A stretch of DNA of 64,000 nt from Pseudomonas argentinensis (GTDB lineage Bacteria > Pseudomonadota > Gammaproteobacteria > Pseudomonadales > Pseudomonadaceae): the NCBI RefSeq assembly GCF_001839655.2, contig NZ_CP056087.1, positions 3,906,001-3,970,000 on the forward strand, in the 5' to 3' direction. The notes under the pieces were generated by a model. It was given only the letters and a program-made list of their open reading frames with translations, made no database searches and was not told the origin of the DNA. Each line of letters begins with the position of its first letter. Positions within the stretch are counted from its first letter, which is position 1. Both the position numbers and the translations under genes were made by a program. Positions 43,222 through 49,914 of the stretch are shown in pieces.

Positions 43222-44625
43222 CTAGATCGGGTGATGGCCGCAAGCTTGTAATCGGCCCCTTGCTGCGAACAACAAGGTGAGGAAACACAGGCCCGCCACA
43301 CCCAGGAAGGTCATGGAAAAGGCATTGCCGATAACTGTGGCAGAGTTGTCAGCCAGGGTTGTGCCATCCAGTAACGAAGCGAATGCCAGCGGCAGCAGCG
43401 CGGCACCCGTCAGCAAACCGAGATTGCGCGACAGGCCAAGCAACCCCGAGAGCACGCCGCGGTTCGCCTCAGCGGCCTGGTTCATTAACGCGGTGTTGTT
43501 GGCAGCCAGGAACAGCTGAAAGCCTGGGGTCATCAACAGCATCGCCGTCAGGTAACCCGGCACCCCGATAAGCCCCGGCAATACCGCAAAGCCACACAGC
43601 CCCAGGGCAGCCAGCAGCAGGCCCGCAAGCAGCACGCGGTCGGTTCCGAAGCGGTCGGTAAGCCGGCCGGCGGGTGCGCCCGAGAGCGCCGCGGCAACCG
43701 GCCCGGCGGCCATTACCAGCCCTGTCCCCGCCTCGCTCAACCCGAGGCCGAACGCCAGGAACAGGGGCCCGACCACGAGCGTGGACATCATGATGCTGGC
43801 GACCAGCAGGTTCATACCAAGTGGTGCGACGATGGCGCGCTCGCGAAACAGTGCCACCGGGATCAGCGGGTGTTCCGCGCGCAGCTCGGTGCGGATGAAC
43901 AGCAAGCCTGCCACCACACCCAGCATCAGCAGTGCCCAAGGTTGAACGGCAATGCCTGCCTGGCTGCCGGTGGTCGCAAGCGCGATGCCCAACAGTGCAG
44001 CGCATAGCCAGGCGCAGCCGGCCCAATCGATACGGGCAGAGGCTGCCGAGGGTGCGGTTTTGCCAACACAAGCGCCGGCCAGCACCAGCAGGCCGGCGCC
44101 GCACAGCGCCAACAGCACGAACATGGAGCGCCAGCCGCACTGGCCGATCAGCAAGCCGCCGAGCGACGGCCCCAATGCGGTGCCGATAGCCGACATGCTG
44201 CCCAGCAGGCCCATCGCGGCGCCCAGGCGCGCCTTGGCGATCAGGCTTTTGGCGATCGACATCGGCAGCGCCATGAGCACGGCCGCCCCCAGCCCCTGCA
44301 GCGCACGAGCGGCGACGAGCCACCCCAGGCTCGGCGCGATGGCGCCGCCGACACTGGCCAGGGTGAACAGCGCGATGCCGGCGAGCAATACCCGGCGATT
44401 GCCATACAGGTCGCCCAGGCGCCCGGCCACCACGATAGCTACAGTCACGGCGAGCAGGTAGGCCAGCACCACCCATTGCACCCTTGTCACGCCAGCCGAG
44501 AACACCGTTGCCAGGTGCGGCAGCGCGACCGTCGCGATGCTGGTGCCCAGCGATGCCAACAGGATGGCGCCCGCCAGTGCCGCGAGCGTGGGCACGTTGG
44601 CTGCGGAAGATGCTTGCGGTTTCAT
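43222..44625 (-). CDS. MFS transporter, DHA2 (14-helix) drug-efflux type
   Basis: This 467-residue inner-membrane protein has about 14 hydrophobic helices. It shows the loop motif GRLGDLYGNRRVLL, the antiporter-type motif ALQGLGAAVLMALPMS and LGPSLGGLL. DHA2 pumps expel hydrophobic cations, dyes or antibiotics. The divergent MerR-type gene at 44693 and the MerR-style promoter between them strongly suggest drug- or stress-induced expression. The substrate is not predicted. Confidence 0.92.
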   Translation of the reverse strand: MKPQASSAANVPTLAALAGAILLASLGTSIATVALPHLATVFSAGVTRVQWVVLAYLLAVTVAIVVAGRLGDLYGNRRVLLAGIALFTLASVGGAIAPSLGWLVAARALQGLGAAVLMALPMSIAKSLIAKARLGAAMGLLGSMSAIGTALGPSLGGLLIGQCGWRSMFVLLALCGAGLLVLAGACVGKTAPSAASARIDWAGCAWLCAALLGIALATTGSQAGIAVQPWALLMLGVVAGLLFIRTELRAEHPLIPVALFRERAIVAPLGMNLLVASIMMSTLVVGPLFLAFGLGLSEAGTGLVMAAGPVAAALSGAPAGRLTDRFGTDRVLLAGLLLAALGLCGFAVLPGLIGVPGYLTAMLLMTPGFQLFLAANNTALMNQAAEANRGVLSGLLGLSRNLGLLTGAALLPLAFASLLDGTTLADNSATVIGNAFSMTFLGVAGLCFLTLLFAARGRLQACGHHPI

Positions 44626-44659
44626 GGCTGAAGTGTGCCTGGCGAGGACGGGATGACCT

Positions 44660-44690
44660 ACTATGCAACTTCAAGTCAACTTGAGGTCAA
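44660..44690 (-). promoter_or_regulatory. MerR-type promoter of the DHA2 pump gene
   Basis: On the minus strand TTGACC and CATAGT are separated by 19 bases, longer than normal. The 18-bp palindrome at 44669-44686 fills the spacer. This over-long spacer with a central dyad is the hallmark of promoters activated by MerR-family proteins through DNA distortion. Confidence 0.7.
44669..44686. promoter_or_regulatory. MerR-family operator, SoxR-box-like
   Basis: CTTCAAGTCAACTTGAGG matches the SoxR box CCTCAAGTTAACTTGAGG at 16 of 18 positions. It lies between the MerR-type gene and the pump gene it probably controls. Confidence 0.65.
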
Positions 44691-44692
44691 GC

Positions 44693-45133
44693 ATGAAACT
44701 CGTCGACATCGGGGCGCTCTCGAAAACCAGCGGGCTGCCCACCTCCACGCTGCGCTATTACGAAGAAGTAGGCCTGATCCAGCCGGTTTGCCGGAACGGA
44801 TTGCGCCGGCAATACAGTGAGGAGACAATCGTTCAGCTGGCCCTGATCAGCCTGGGCAAGGCTGCGGGATTTTCGCTGGACGACATCGGCGGCATGTTCG
44901 ACCAGGATCGAAACGCCGACCTGCCGCGGCCCACGCTGCTGCAACGCGCCGACGAGCTCGACCGCCAGATTGTGCGCATGACCACCATGAGCCGCCTGCT
45001 CCGGCACGTGGCCGAATGCCCGGCGCCATCGCATATGGATTGCCCGCGCTTTCGCAAGCTGTTACGCGTGGTCTGCCCTTCGCTGCCGGCGGCCAAAGCA
45101 AAACCCCGCGCCGCCAGAGCTGCAGAAGCCTAG
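44693..45133 (+). CDS. MerR-family transcriptional regulator
   Basis: This 146-residue protein has the N-terminal MerR helix-turn-helix and wing (IGALSKTSGLPTSTLRYYEEVGLI, then RRQYSEET). A dimerisation helix follows (PTLLQRADELDRQIVRMTTMSRLL), and the C-terminal tail carries three cysteines (CPAPSHMDC, VVC). These cysteines could sense metals, oxidants or thiol-reactive drugs, but they do not match the SoxR cluster motif. ATG 44693 follows GAGG; the operator 7 bp upstream implies autoregulation as well as control of the divergent pump. Confidence 0.9.
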   Translation: MKLVDIGALSKTSGLPTSTLRYYEEVGLIQPVCRNGLRRQYSEETIVQLALISLGKAAGFSLDDIGGMFDQDRNADLPRPTLLQRADELDRQIVRMTTMSRLLRHVAECPAPSHMDCPRFRKLLRVVCPSLPAAKAKPRAARAAEA

Positions 45134-45149
45134 CGCGGACGTGGCCAGC

Positions 45150-45250
45150 GCGTAGGGTGGACCGGAACGCCGGCCGCTCGTAGCGCCAGCGAACAGTCCA
45201 CCTGCCAAGGCAGAAGGCGTACTGCCTCGCTGCCGCCCGGTACGCCCGAC
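45150..45250. repeat. REPIN copy
   Basis: GTAGGGTGGACCGGAACGCC … ACAGTCCACC and AAGGCGTACTGCCTCGC … GGTACGCCC. It is a near-complete member of the family at 55505-55610. Confidence 0.8.
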
Positions 45251-45254
45251 GCCC

Positions 45255-45605
45255 TCACGCCACCGGCCATTCGCTGCCGAAGGGGCCGCCCTGCTCGCCC
45301 AATGTTCCACCTGCCAAGGCGGCGCCTTCGATGTGGTACAGGGTCGGCTCTGCCGAGAAGCACGGCTCCAGGGCCTGCATGAACAGCTGGTGGTCGTCAC
45401 TCACTTCGAAGCGTTGCGTGTGGTCCTCCAGGGACTGCCAGCGCACGATCAGGTTGAAGTGCAGCGGGTTTTCGATGCCTTGGGCGAGCAGGTGGCCGCC
45501 GTAGCCCTGGGCCCGGCAGAGCAAGGGCGCCACCTCGGCGAATGCCTGCCTGAAGCGTTCGAGGTGTTGCTCGTGAATGGGCAGCAGCGCGATTTCATAG
45601 ACCAT
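45255..45605 (-). CDS. Antibiotic-biosynthesis-monooxygenase (ABM) domain protein
   Basis: This 116-residue small ferredoxin-like-fold protein begins MVYEIALLPIHEQHLERFRQAF and contains the typical FNLIVRWQSLEDHTQRF strand-helix. ABM proteins are dimeric oxygenases or quinone-handling enzymes. It lies 11 bp downstream of the quinone oxidoreductase gene, so one operon under the ArsR-type regulator is likely. The C-terminal 20 residues reach to within 5 bp of a REPIN. Confidence 0.85.
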   Translation of the reverse strand: MVYEIALLPIHEQHLERFRQAFAEVAPLLCRAQGYGGHLLAQGIENPLHFNLIVRWQSLEDHTQRFEVSDDHQLFMQALEPCFSAEPTLYHIEGAALAGGTLGEQGGPFGSEWPVA

Positions 45606-45616
45606 GGGGCACCTCC

Positions 45617-46621
45617 TCAGCGTGAGCTCGACGGTTGGATGTTGGTGTCGGGGAGCGCCTCTGGCACCACGGCGATGGCGATCTTGCCGCGCAGGCCGTT
45701 GTTGGGCGTTTCCAGCAGCGCATGGGCCAGCGGAATATCGGCCAGCGAGTACACCGCACCGAGGTGTGGCCGCAGTTGGCCGCGCTCGATCAGGGCACTG
45801 AGCTCATCGAGCTTGCCGCGGTTCTGCCGGGTGAACACGAAATGGTAGCTGGCGTTCTTGCCCCAGGCCTGCAGGAGGTTCTGCGGCTGGGCGATGTCGA
45901 CGATCGACACCACGCGGCCGAGTTGGGCGAGCACGTCGGGGCTGCGCGCCAGGGTGTCACCACCGATGGTGTCGAACACCACGTCGACGCCCTGCCCGCC
46001 GGTTTCCCGCAGGATGGCCAGGACGTAATCCTCCTGCGCATAGTCGATCACCACATCGGCACCCAGGCTGCAGGCGAATTCGAAGTTGGCTTCACGCACG
46101 GTGGTGAACACCTTGGCGCCCATGGCCTTGGCCAACTGGATCGCCACATGGCCGACGCCACCCGCCCCGCCATGAATCAGGATGCGCTCGCCCACCCTGA
46201 GCGCCGCGCGCACCACCAGCGCTTCCCATGCGGTGCCGCCGACCAGGGTCAGGCTGGCCGCCTCGAGGTGGCTCAGCGAGGAAGGCTTGCTGCCGACGAT
46301 GTTTTCGTCAGCCAGGTGATACTCGGCATAGCTGCCGGGGCCATCGAAGATCTGCGGCGTGTACCAGACTTCGTCGCCCGGCGCGAAATTGGTCACACCC
46401 GGCCCGACCGCCTCGACGACGCCGGATACGTCGTGCCCGGTGATAGCGGGTAGGGGCACCAGGTCGCGGTAGTCGCCGCGGCGTACCTGGTAATCCAGTG
46501 GGTTGATGGAGGTGGCGTGCACCCGCACCAGCACCTGCCCCGCTTGCGGCACGGGCTTGGGCACGTCGGCCAACTGGAATGCTTGCGGGCCGCCAAAGGC
46601 GTTGAGTATCTGCGCTTTCAT
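45617..46621 (-). CDS. NADPH:quinone-oxidoreductase-like MDR protein
   Basis: This 334-residue zinc-free medium-chain reductase shows [27 protein letters not shown], the cofactor loop [19 protein letters not shown] and IDYAQEDY. Relatives reduce quinones or enones with NADPH. Upstream lie two copies of the ArsR-circuit palindrome, the nearer one 28 bp before the start codon. With the ABM gene it forms a likely response unit to an electrophile or quinone (inference). Confidence 0.9.
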   Translation of the reverse strand: MKAQILNAFGGPQAFQLADVPKPVPQAGQVLVRVHATSINPLDYQVRRGDYRDLVPLPAITGHDVSGVVEAVGPGVTNFAPGDEVWYTPQIFDGPGSYAEYHLADENIVGSKPSSLSHLEAASLTLVGGTAWEALVVRAALRVGERILIHGGAGGVGHVAIQLAKAMGAKVFTTVREANFEFACSLGADVVIDYAQEDYVLAILRETGGQGVDVVFDTIGGDTLARSPDVLAQLGRVVSIVDIAQPQNLLQAWGKNASYHFVFTRQNRGKLDELSALIERGQLRPHLGAVYSLADIPLAHALLETPNNGLRGKIAIAVVPEALPDTNIQPSSSR

Positions 46622-46649
46622 TGTTGATTCCTCGTTTCTGGAAAAAGGG

Positions 46650-46669
46650 ATATCGGGATTTTTCGATAT
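46650..46669. promoter_or_regulatory. ArsR-circuit operator 1
   Basis: ATATCG-GGATTTTT-CGATAT, a 6-8-6 palindrome, 28 bp upstream of the quinone oxidoreductase start. It is the same motif as at 46743 and 47090. Confidence 0.7.
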
Positions 46670-46742
46670 ATTGAGGCAAAAAATTTACGCCGCTTTTGCT
46701 ACGTGCTCAGCCCATGGCAAGCCCTCGCTTCGGAAAAAAGGA

Positions 46743-46762
46743 ATATCGGGATTTACCGATAC
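46743..46762. promoter_or_regulatory. ArsR-circuit operator 2
   Basis: ATATCG-GGATTTAC-CGATAC, between the ArsR-type gene and the quinone oxidoreductase gene. Its flanks (GGAAAAAAGG before, CCAGGATAAAAAA after) repeat those of operator 1, so the two look like a duplicated block about 93 bp apart. Confidence 0.7.
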
Positions 46763-46777
46763 GCCAGGATAAAAAAA

Positions 46778-47080
46778 CTACAGCTCCTTGCCTATCAGCT
46801 CGGCCAGCGCGCTGATGGCCTTCTCGTTGCGCTTGTAATAGGTCCACTGCCCGATGCGCCTGACCTCCACCAGGCCCGCCCGCTGCAGCGTCGCCAGGTA
46901 GTCGGACACCGTCGACTGCGACAGCCCCACGCCTTCCTGAATGCTGCTCACGCACACCCCCACCGTGTGAACGTCGCCTTCATCCTGTGGCGGGAAGTTC
47001 TTCGCGGGATCCTTCAGGCCCTTGAGAATCTCAAGGCGCGTGCGGTTCGAGAGTGCTTTGAATACGTCGATCAAGTCCAT
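46778..47080 (-). CDS. ArsR-family transcriptional repressor
   Basis: This 100-residue winged-helix protein begins MDLIDVFKALSNRTRLEILKGL, with recognition helix LSQSTVSDYLATLQRAGLVE and wing GQWTYYKRNE. The only cysteine is in VGVCVSS before the recognition helix, so the usual arsenic CVC or metal sites are not evident; it may sense a reactive small molecule. A copy of its probable operator lies 10 bp before the start, which fits autorepression. The two further copies downstream connect it to the quinone oxidoreductase operon. Confidence 0.9.
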   Translation of the reverse strand: MDLIDVFKALSNRTRLEILKGLKDPAKNFPPQDEGDVHTVGVCVSSIQEGVGLSQSTVSDYLATLQRAGLVEVRRIGQWTYYKRNEKAISALAELIGKEL

Positions 47081-47089
47081 GGCGCGATA

Positions 47090-47109
47090 ATATCGAGATT
47101 TACCGATAT
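47090..47109. promoter_or_regulatory. ArsR-circuit operator 3 (autoregulatory)
   Basis: ATATCG-AGATTTAC-CGATAT directly upstream of the ArsR-type start. It is the same 6-8-6 palindrome as the other two. Confidence 0.75.
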
Positions 47110-47177
47110 GTCAATCTGAGGATTCTTCTGGCGACTGCCGTCGGTCTGATGCGCTACACGCCTCGCCACAAACGCAA

Positions 47178-47208
47178 AGGGCCACGGTTCATCTCGAACC
47201 GTGGCCCC
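47178..47208 (-). terminator. Terminator hairpin downstream of the YdhP-like MFS gene
   Basis: GGGCCACGGTT and its exact complement enclose a 7-base loop; on the minus strand a short TTT follows. It separates the MFS transcript from the ArsR circuit. Confidence 0.65.
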
Positions 47209-47227
47209 TACCCTGTTCACAGCAGCG

Positions 47228-47326
47228 CCTAGGGTGGATCGGAACGCCGGCCGCTCGTAGCGCCAGCGAACGGTCCGCCTGACAAGACAAAGGCGTACTG
47301 CTTCGCTGCCGCCCGGTACGCCCTAG
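47228..47326. repeat. REPIN copy
   Basis: TAGGGTGGATCGGAACGCC … ACGGTCCGCC and AAAGGCGTACTGCTTCGC … GGTACGCCCTA. It is a near-complete member of the family at 55505-55610. Confidence 0.8.
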
Positions 47327-47342
47327 CAGCCTTACACCCAAA

Positions 47343-48512
47343 TCAACGGCATACCGCCGGCGCCACCGCTCTGGCTCGCCAGGCAAACCCCAGCACCATC
47401 AGCAGCCCCAGCGCTGCCATCGCCGCGCCGGCCAGGGAGATCGCCGGGTAGCCCAGCCCGGCGCTGATCACCGCGCCGCCCAGGGCCGCGCCAACGGCAT
47501 TGCCCAGGTTGAAGGCGCCGATGTTCACGGCCGAGGCCAGGTTGGGCGCGTCCTTGGCGGCTTCCATCACGCGCATCTGCAGCGGCGGCACGATGGCGAA
47601 GCTGGCGATGCCCCAGATGAGGATGGCCACGGCGGCCGGCAGTGGCCAGCGCATCAGCACGGTAAAGGCCAGCAGCACGAGGATCAGCGCGCCCAGCGAG
47701 GCGATCAGAGTGCGGTCGATGGAGCGATCCGCCGCCTTGCCGCCCCACATGTTTCCCAGGGTCAGGCCTACGCCATAGAGCACCAGCATGGCGGTGATAA
47801 AGCCGGTGGAGGCATGGGTCTGGGTGCTGAGGATCGGCGCGATATAGGTGAACACGGTGAACATCGCACTGGAGCCGACCACGGTCAGGGCCAGCGCGGC
47901 GAGCACCGGGCCACGGCCCAGCACGCGGATCTCGGCGAGCACGCCGTCGCTCTTCGGCAGCTCGACGTTGGGCAAGGCGAACCACAGCGCGAGCATGGTG
48001 ATCACACCGAGGCCGGCAATGCCCCAGAACGCCGTGCGCCAGCCGAGCAACTCACCGAACCAGGCAGCCAGCGGTACGCCGCCGATGGTCGCCAGGGTCA
48101 GGCCCATGAACATCGCGGCGACCGCGCCGGCCCGTTTATCCGGGGCGACCAGGCTGGCGGCGACCACCGAGCCGACGCCGAAAAAGGCGCCATGGTTGAG
48201 CGAGGTGACCACGCGGGCGATCAGCAGGCTGGTGTAGTCGGTGGCCAGGGCGGACATCAGGTTGCCCAGGGTGAAGATGGCCATCAGCCCGATCAGCAGA
48301 TAGCGCCGGGGGATCTTGCCGGTGGTCAGGGTCATCAGCGGCGCGCCGATCAGTACGCCGATGGCATAGGCGCTGACCAGCAGGCCGGCGGCGGGAATCG
48401 ACACGCCAAGGTCACTGGCGATGCCGGGCAACATGCCCATGGGGGCGAACTCGGTAACGCCGATGCCGAAGGCACCGATGGCGAGTGCGACGAGGGGTGG
48501 ATTGATACGCAT
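47343..48512 (-). CDS. MFS transporter, DHA1 family (YdhP/AraJ-like)
   Basis: This 389-residue inner-membrane transporter has 12 hydrophobic helices. It opens LVALAIGAFGIGVTEFAPMG and carries LLVSAYAIGVLIGAPLMTLTTGKIPRRYLL and VTSLNHGAFFGVGSVVAA, which are the usual signatures of YdhP/AraJ-type efflux proteins (arabinose, drugs, purine analogues). It faces a LysR gene across 94 bp, so that regulator probably controls it. Confidence 0.92.
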   Translation of the reverse strand: MRINPPLVALAIGAFGIGVTEFAPMGMLPGIASDLGVSIPAAGLLVSAYAIGVLIGAPLMTLTTGKIPRRYLLIGLMAIFTLGNLMSALATDYTSLLIARVVTSLNHGAFFGVGSVVAASLVAPDKRAGAVAAMFMGLTLATIGGVPLAAWFGELLGWRTAFWGIAGLGVITMLALWFALPNVELPKSDGVLAEIRVLGRGPVLAALALTVVGSSAMFTVFTYIAPILSTQTHASTGFITAMLVLYGVGLTLGNMWGGKAADRSIDRTLIASLGALILVLLAFTVLMRWPLPAAVAILIWGIASFAIVPPLQMRVMEAAKDAPNLASAVNIGAFNLGNAVGAALGGAVISAGLGYPAISLAGAAMAALGLLMVLGFAWRARAVAPAVCR

Positions 48513-48606
48513 GAGAGGCTCCTTATCTATGCCGCGAATGCTACGATCCCGCTCTCACGGGCGGTAGACCGCTTTTCTGGCAAACACCTTTGCTGCGGAG
48601 GCACAA

Positions 48607-49500
48607 ATGGACGTAGGCGGCCGATCAGGCGAGATGGAAGTGCTGGTGCGCGTGGCGCAGGAAGGCAGCCTGTCGGCGGCGGCGCGTACCCTGGGCATGA
48701 CGCCCTCGGCGGTCAGCCGCATCATCGCCCGCACCGAGCAGCGTCTGGGCACCCGCCTGCTGCTGCGCACCACCCGGGCGATCACCTTCACGGCCGAAGG
48801 CGAGGCGTACCTGCGCGGTGCCCGACGCATTCTCGCCGACCTGGCCGAGGTCGAGGATGCCATCGCCGACCAGAGCGTGCCCAAGGGGCGCATCCGTGTC
48901 AGTGCCGCGCTCGGTCACGGCCGGCTGGCCATCGTACCGCTGGTGGCGGCCTTCAGCGCGCGCTACCCGAACATCGTCGTCGACCTGACCCTGGGCGATG
49001 AGGTGGTGGATATTCTCGGCGGCCAGGCCGACGTGGCGGTGCGTTTCGGCCCGCTGCCGGACAGCCCGCTGACCGCGCGCAAGGTCGGCGAAACCGGCCA
49101 GATCGTGGTGGCCTCGCCTGATTACCTGGCGCGCCACGGCACGCCCCAGGCGCCGGAAGACCTGCTGCAGCACAACTGCCTGCGCTTCAACTTCCGCCGC
49201 GCCGAGCCCAACTGGCCGTTCATACGCGACGGCGAGGTGTTCTCCCTGAAGGTGTGCGGCAACATCGAATGCAGCAGCGGTGAAGCCCTGGCGCAGCTGG
49301 CCCGGGTCGGCGCCGGCATCGCCCGCATTGGCGCCTTTACGGTCAACGAGGATATCGGGCGCGGCGACCTGGTGCAGCTGCTCGAAGCCTACAACCCCGG
49401 CGGACGGGAACCGATTCACGCGGTGTTCGTCGGCGGCCCGACGATGCCGGCGCGGGTACGGCTGTTCGTGGATTTTCTGATCGAGCATCATCGGCTCTAG
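48607..49500 (+). CDS. LysR-family regulator divergent from the MFS pump
   Basis: This 297-residue LysR protein has an N-terminal helix-turn-helix (LSAAARTLGMTPSAVSRIIARTE, about 21-43) and an effector domain with DEVVDILGGQADVAVRFGPL. It is placed head-to-head with the DHA1 pump gene, which makes the pump its probable target. The start ATG 48607 follows GCGGAGGC. No sensor ligand can be named. Confidence 0.92.
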   Translation: MDVGGRSGEMEVLVRVAQEGSLSAAARTLGMTPSAVSRIIARTEQRLGTRLLLRTTRAITFTAEGEAYLRGARRILADLAEVEDAIADQSVPKGRIRVSAALGHGRLAIVPLVAAFSARYPNIVVDLTLGDEVVDILGGQADVAVRFGPLPDSPLTARKVGETGQIVVASPDYLARHGTPQAPEDLLQHNCLRFNFRRAEPNWPFIRDGEVFSLKVCGNIECSSGEALAQLARVGAGIARIGAFTVNEDIGRGDLVQLLEAYNPGGREPIHAVFVGGPTMPARVRLFVDFLIEHHRL

Positions 49501-49507
49501 CGGGCTT

Positions 49508-49590
49508 GCGTAGGGCGGACAACGCTTTGCTTGTCCACCTTTGCAACTTCTCGCGGTGGACGGATAAAGAGCGTCACCCGGCCTACCAAG
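49508..49590. repeat. GTAGGGCGGACAACGC inverted element
   Basis: GTAGGGCGGACAACGC … TTGTCCACC and GGTGGACGGATAAAGAGCG … GGCCTACC. It is a relative of the 15889-15955 family. Confidence 0.55.
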
Positions 49591-49911
49591 TGCGTGGAAA
49601 TACCGTCCCAGGATGCTCGGCGTCCGCCTTTGTGCGAGGGCGCCATGCGCCCGAAATCACCGGCATGGACTGAACGTCTCGGCCCTCTTCCACAATAGCT
49701 TCGACCCTAGGGTGGATCACGCTTCTCCGATCCAACCAGGAAGCATCATCCACCCTACCGGATACGCTCTTCGCCAAAGGTCGGCTGGCACGGGCCGGCA
49801 CGCGCAATGCCGCCAGGCGGTACCGCCGTCCCTTAACGAAAAGCCGCGGGCAGCCGATAAGAAGGAATTGGCGCTACGCCAGAATCAATTGCAATGAGTT
49901 GAAGGTAGTCT
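49591..49911. other. Intergenic region with one palindromic repeat
   Basis: Together with the element before it, this makes a 400-bp gap between the LysR gene and the CHASE4 gene. It holds the inverted repeat at 49704-49764 and the upstream region of the downstream gene. No gene is seen. Confidence 0.45.
49704..49764. repeat. TAGGGTGGATCAC inverted element
   Basis: TAGGGTGGATCACGCTTC … CGATCC and GCATCATCCACCCTACC. It is the second clear copy of the family at 15889-15955, with a shortened right half. Confidence 0.6.
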
Positions 49912-49914
49912 TTG

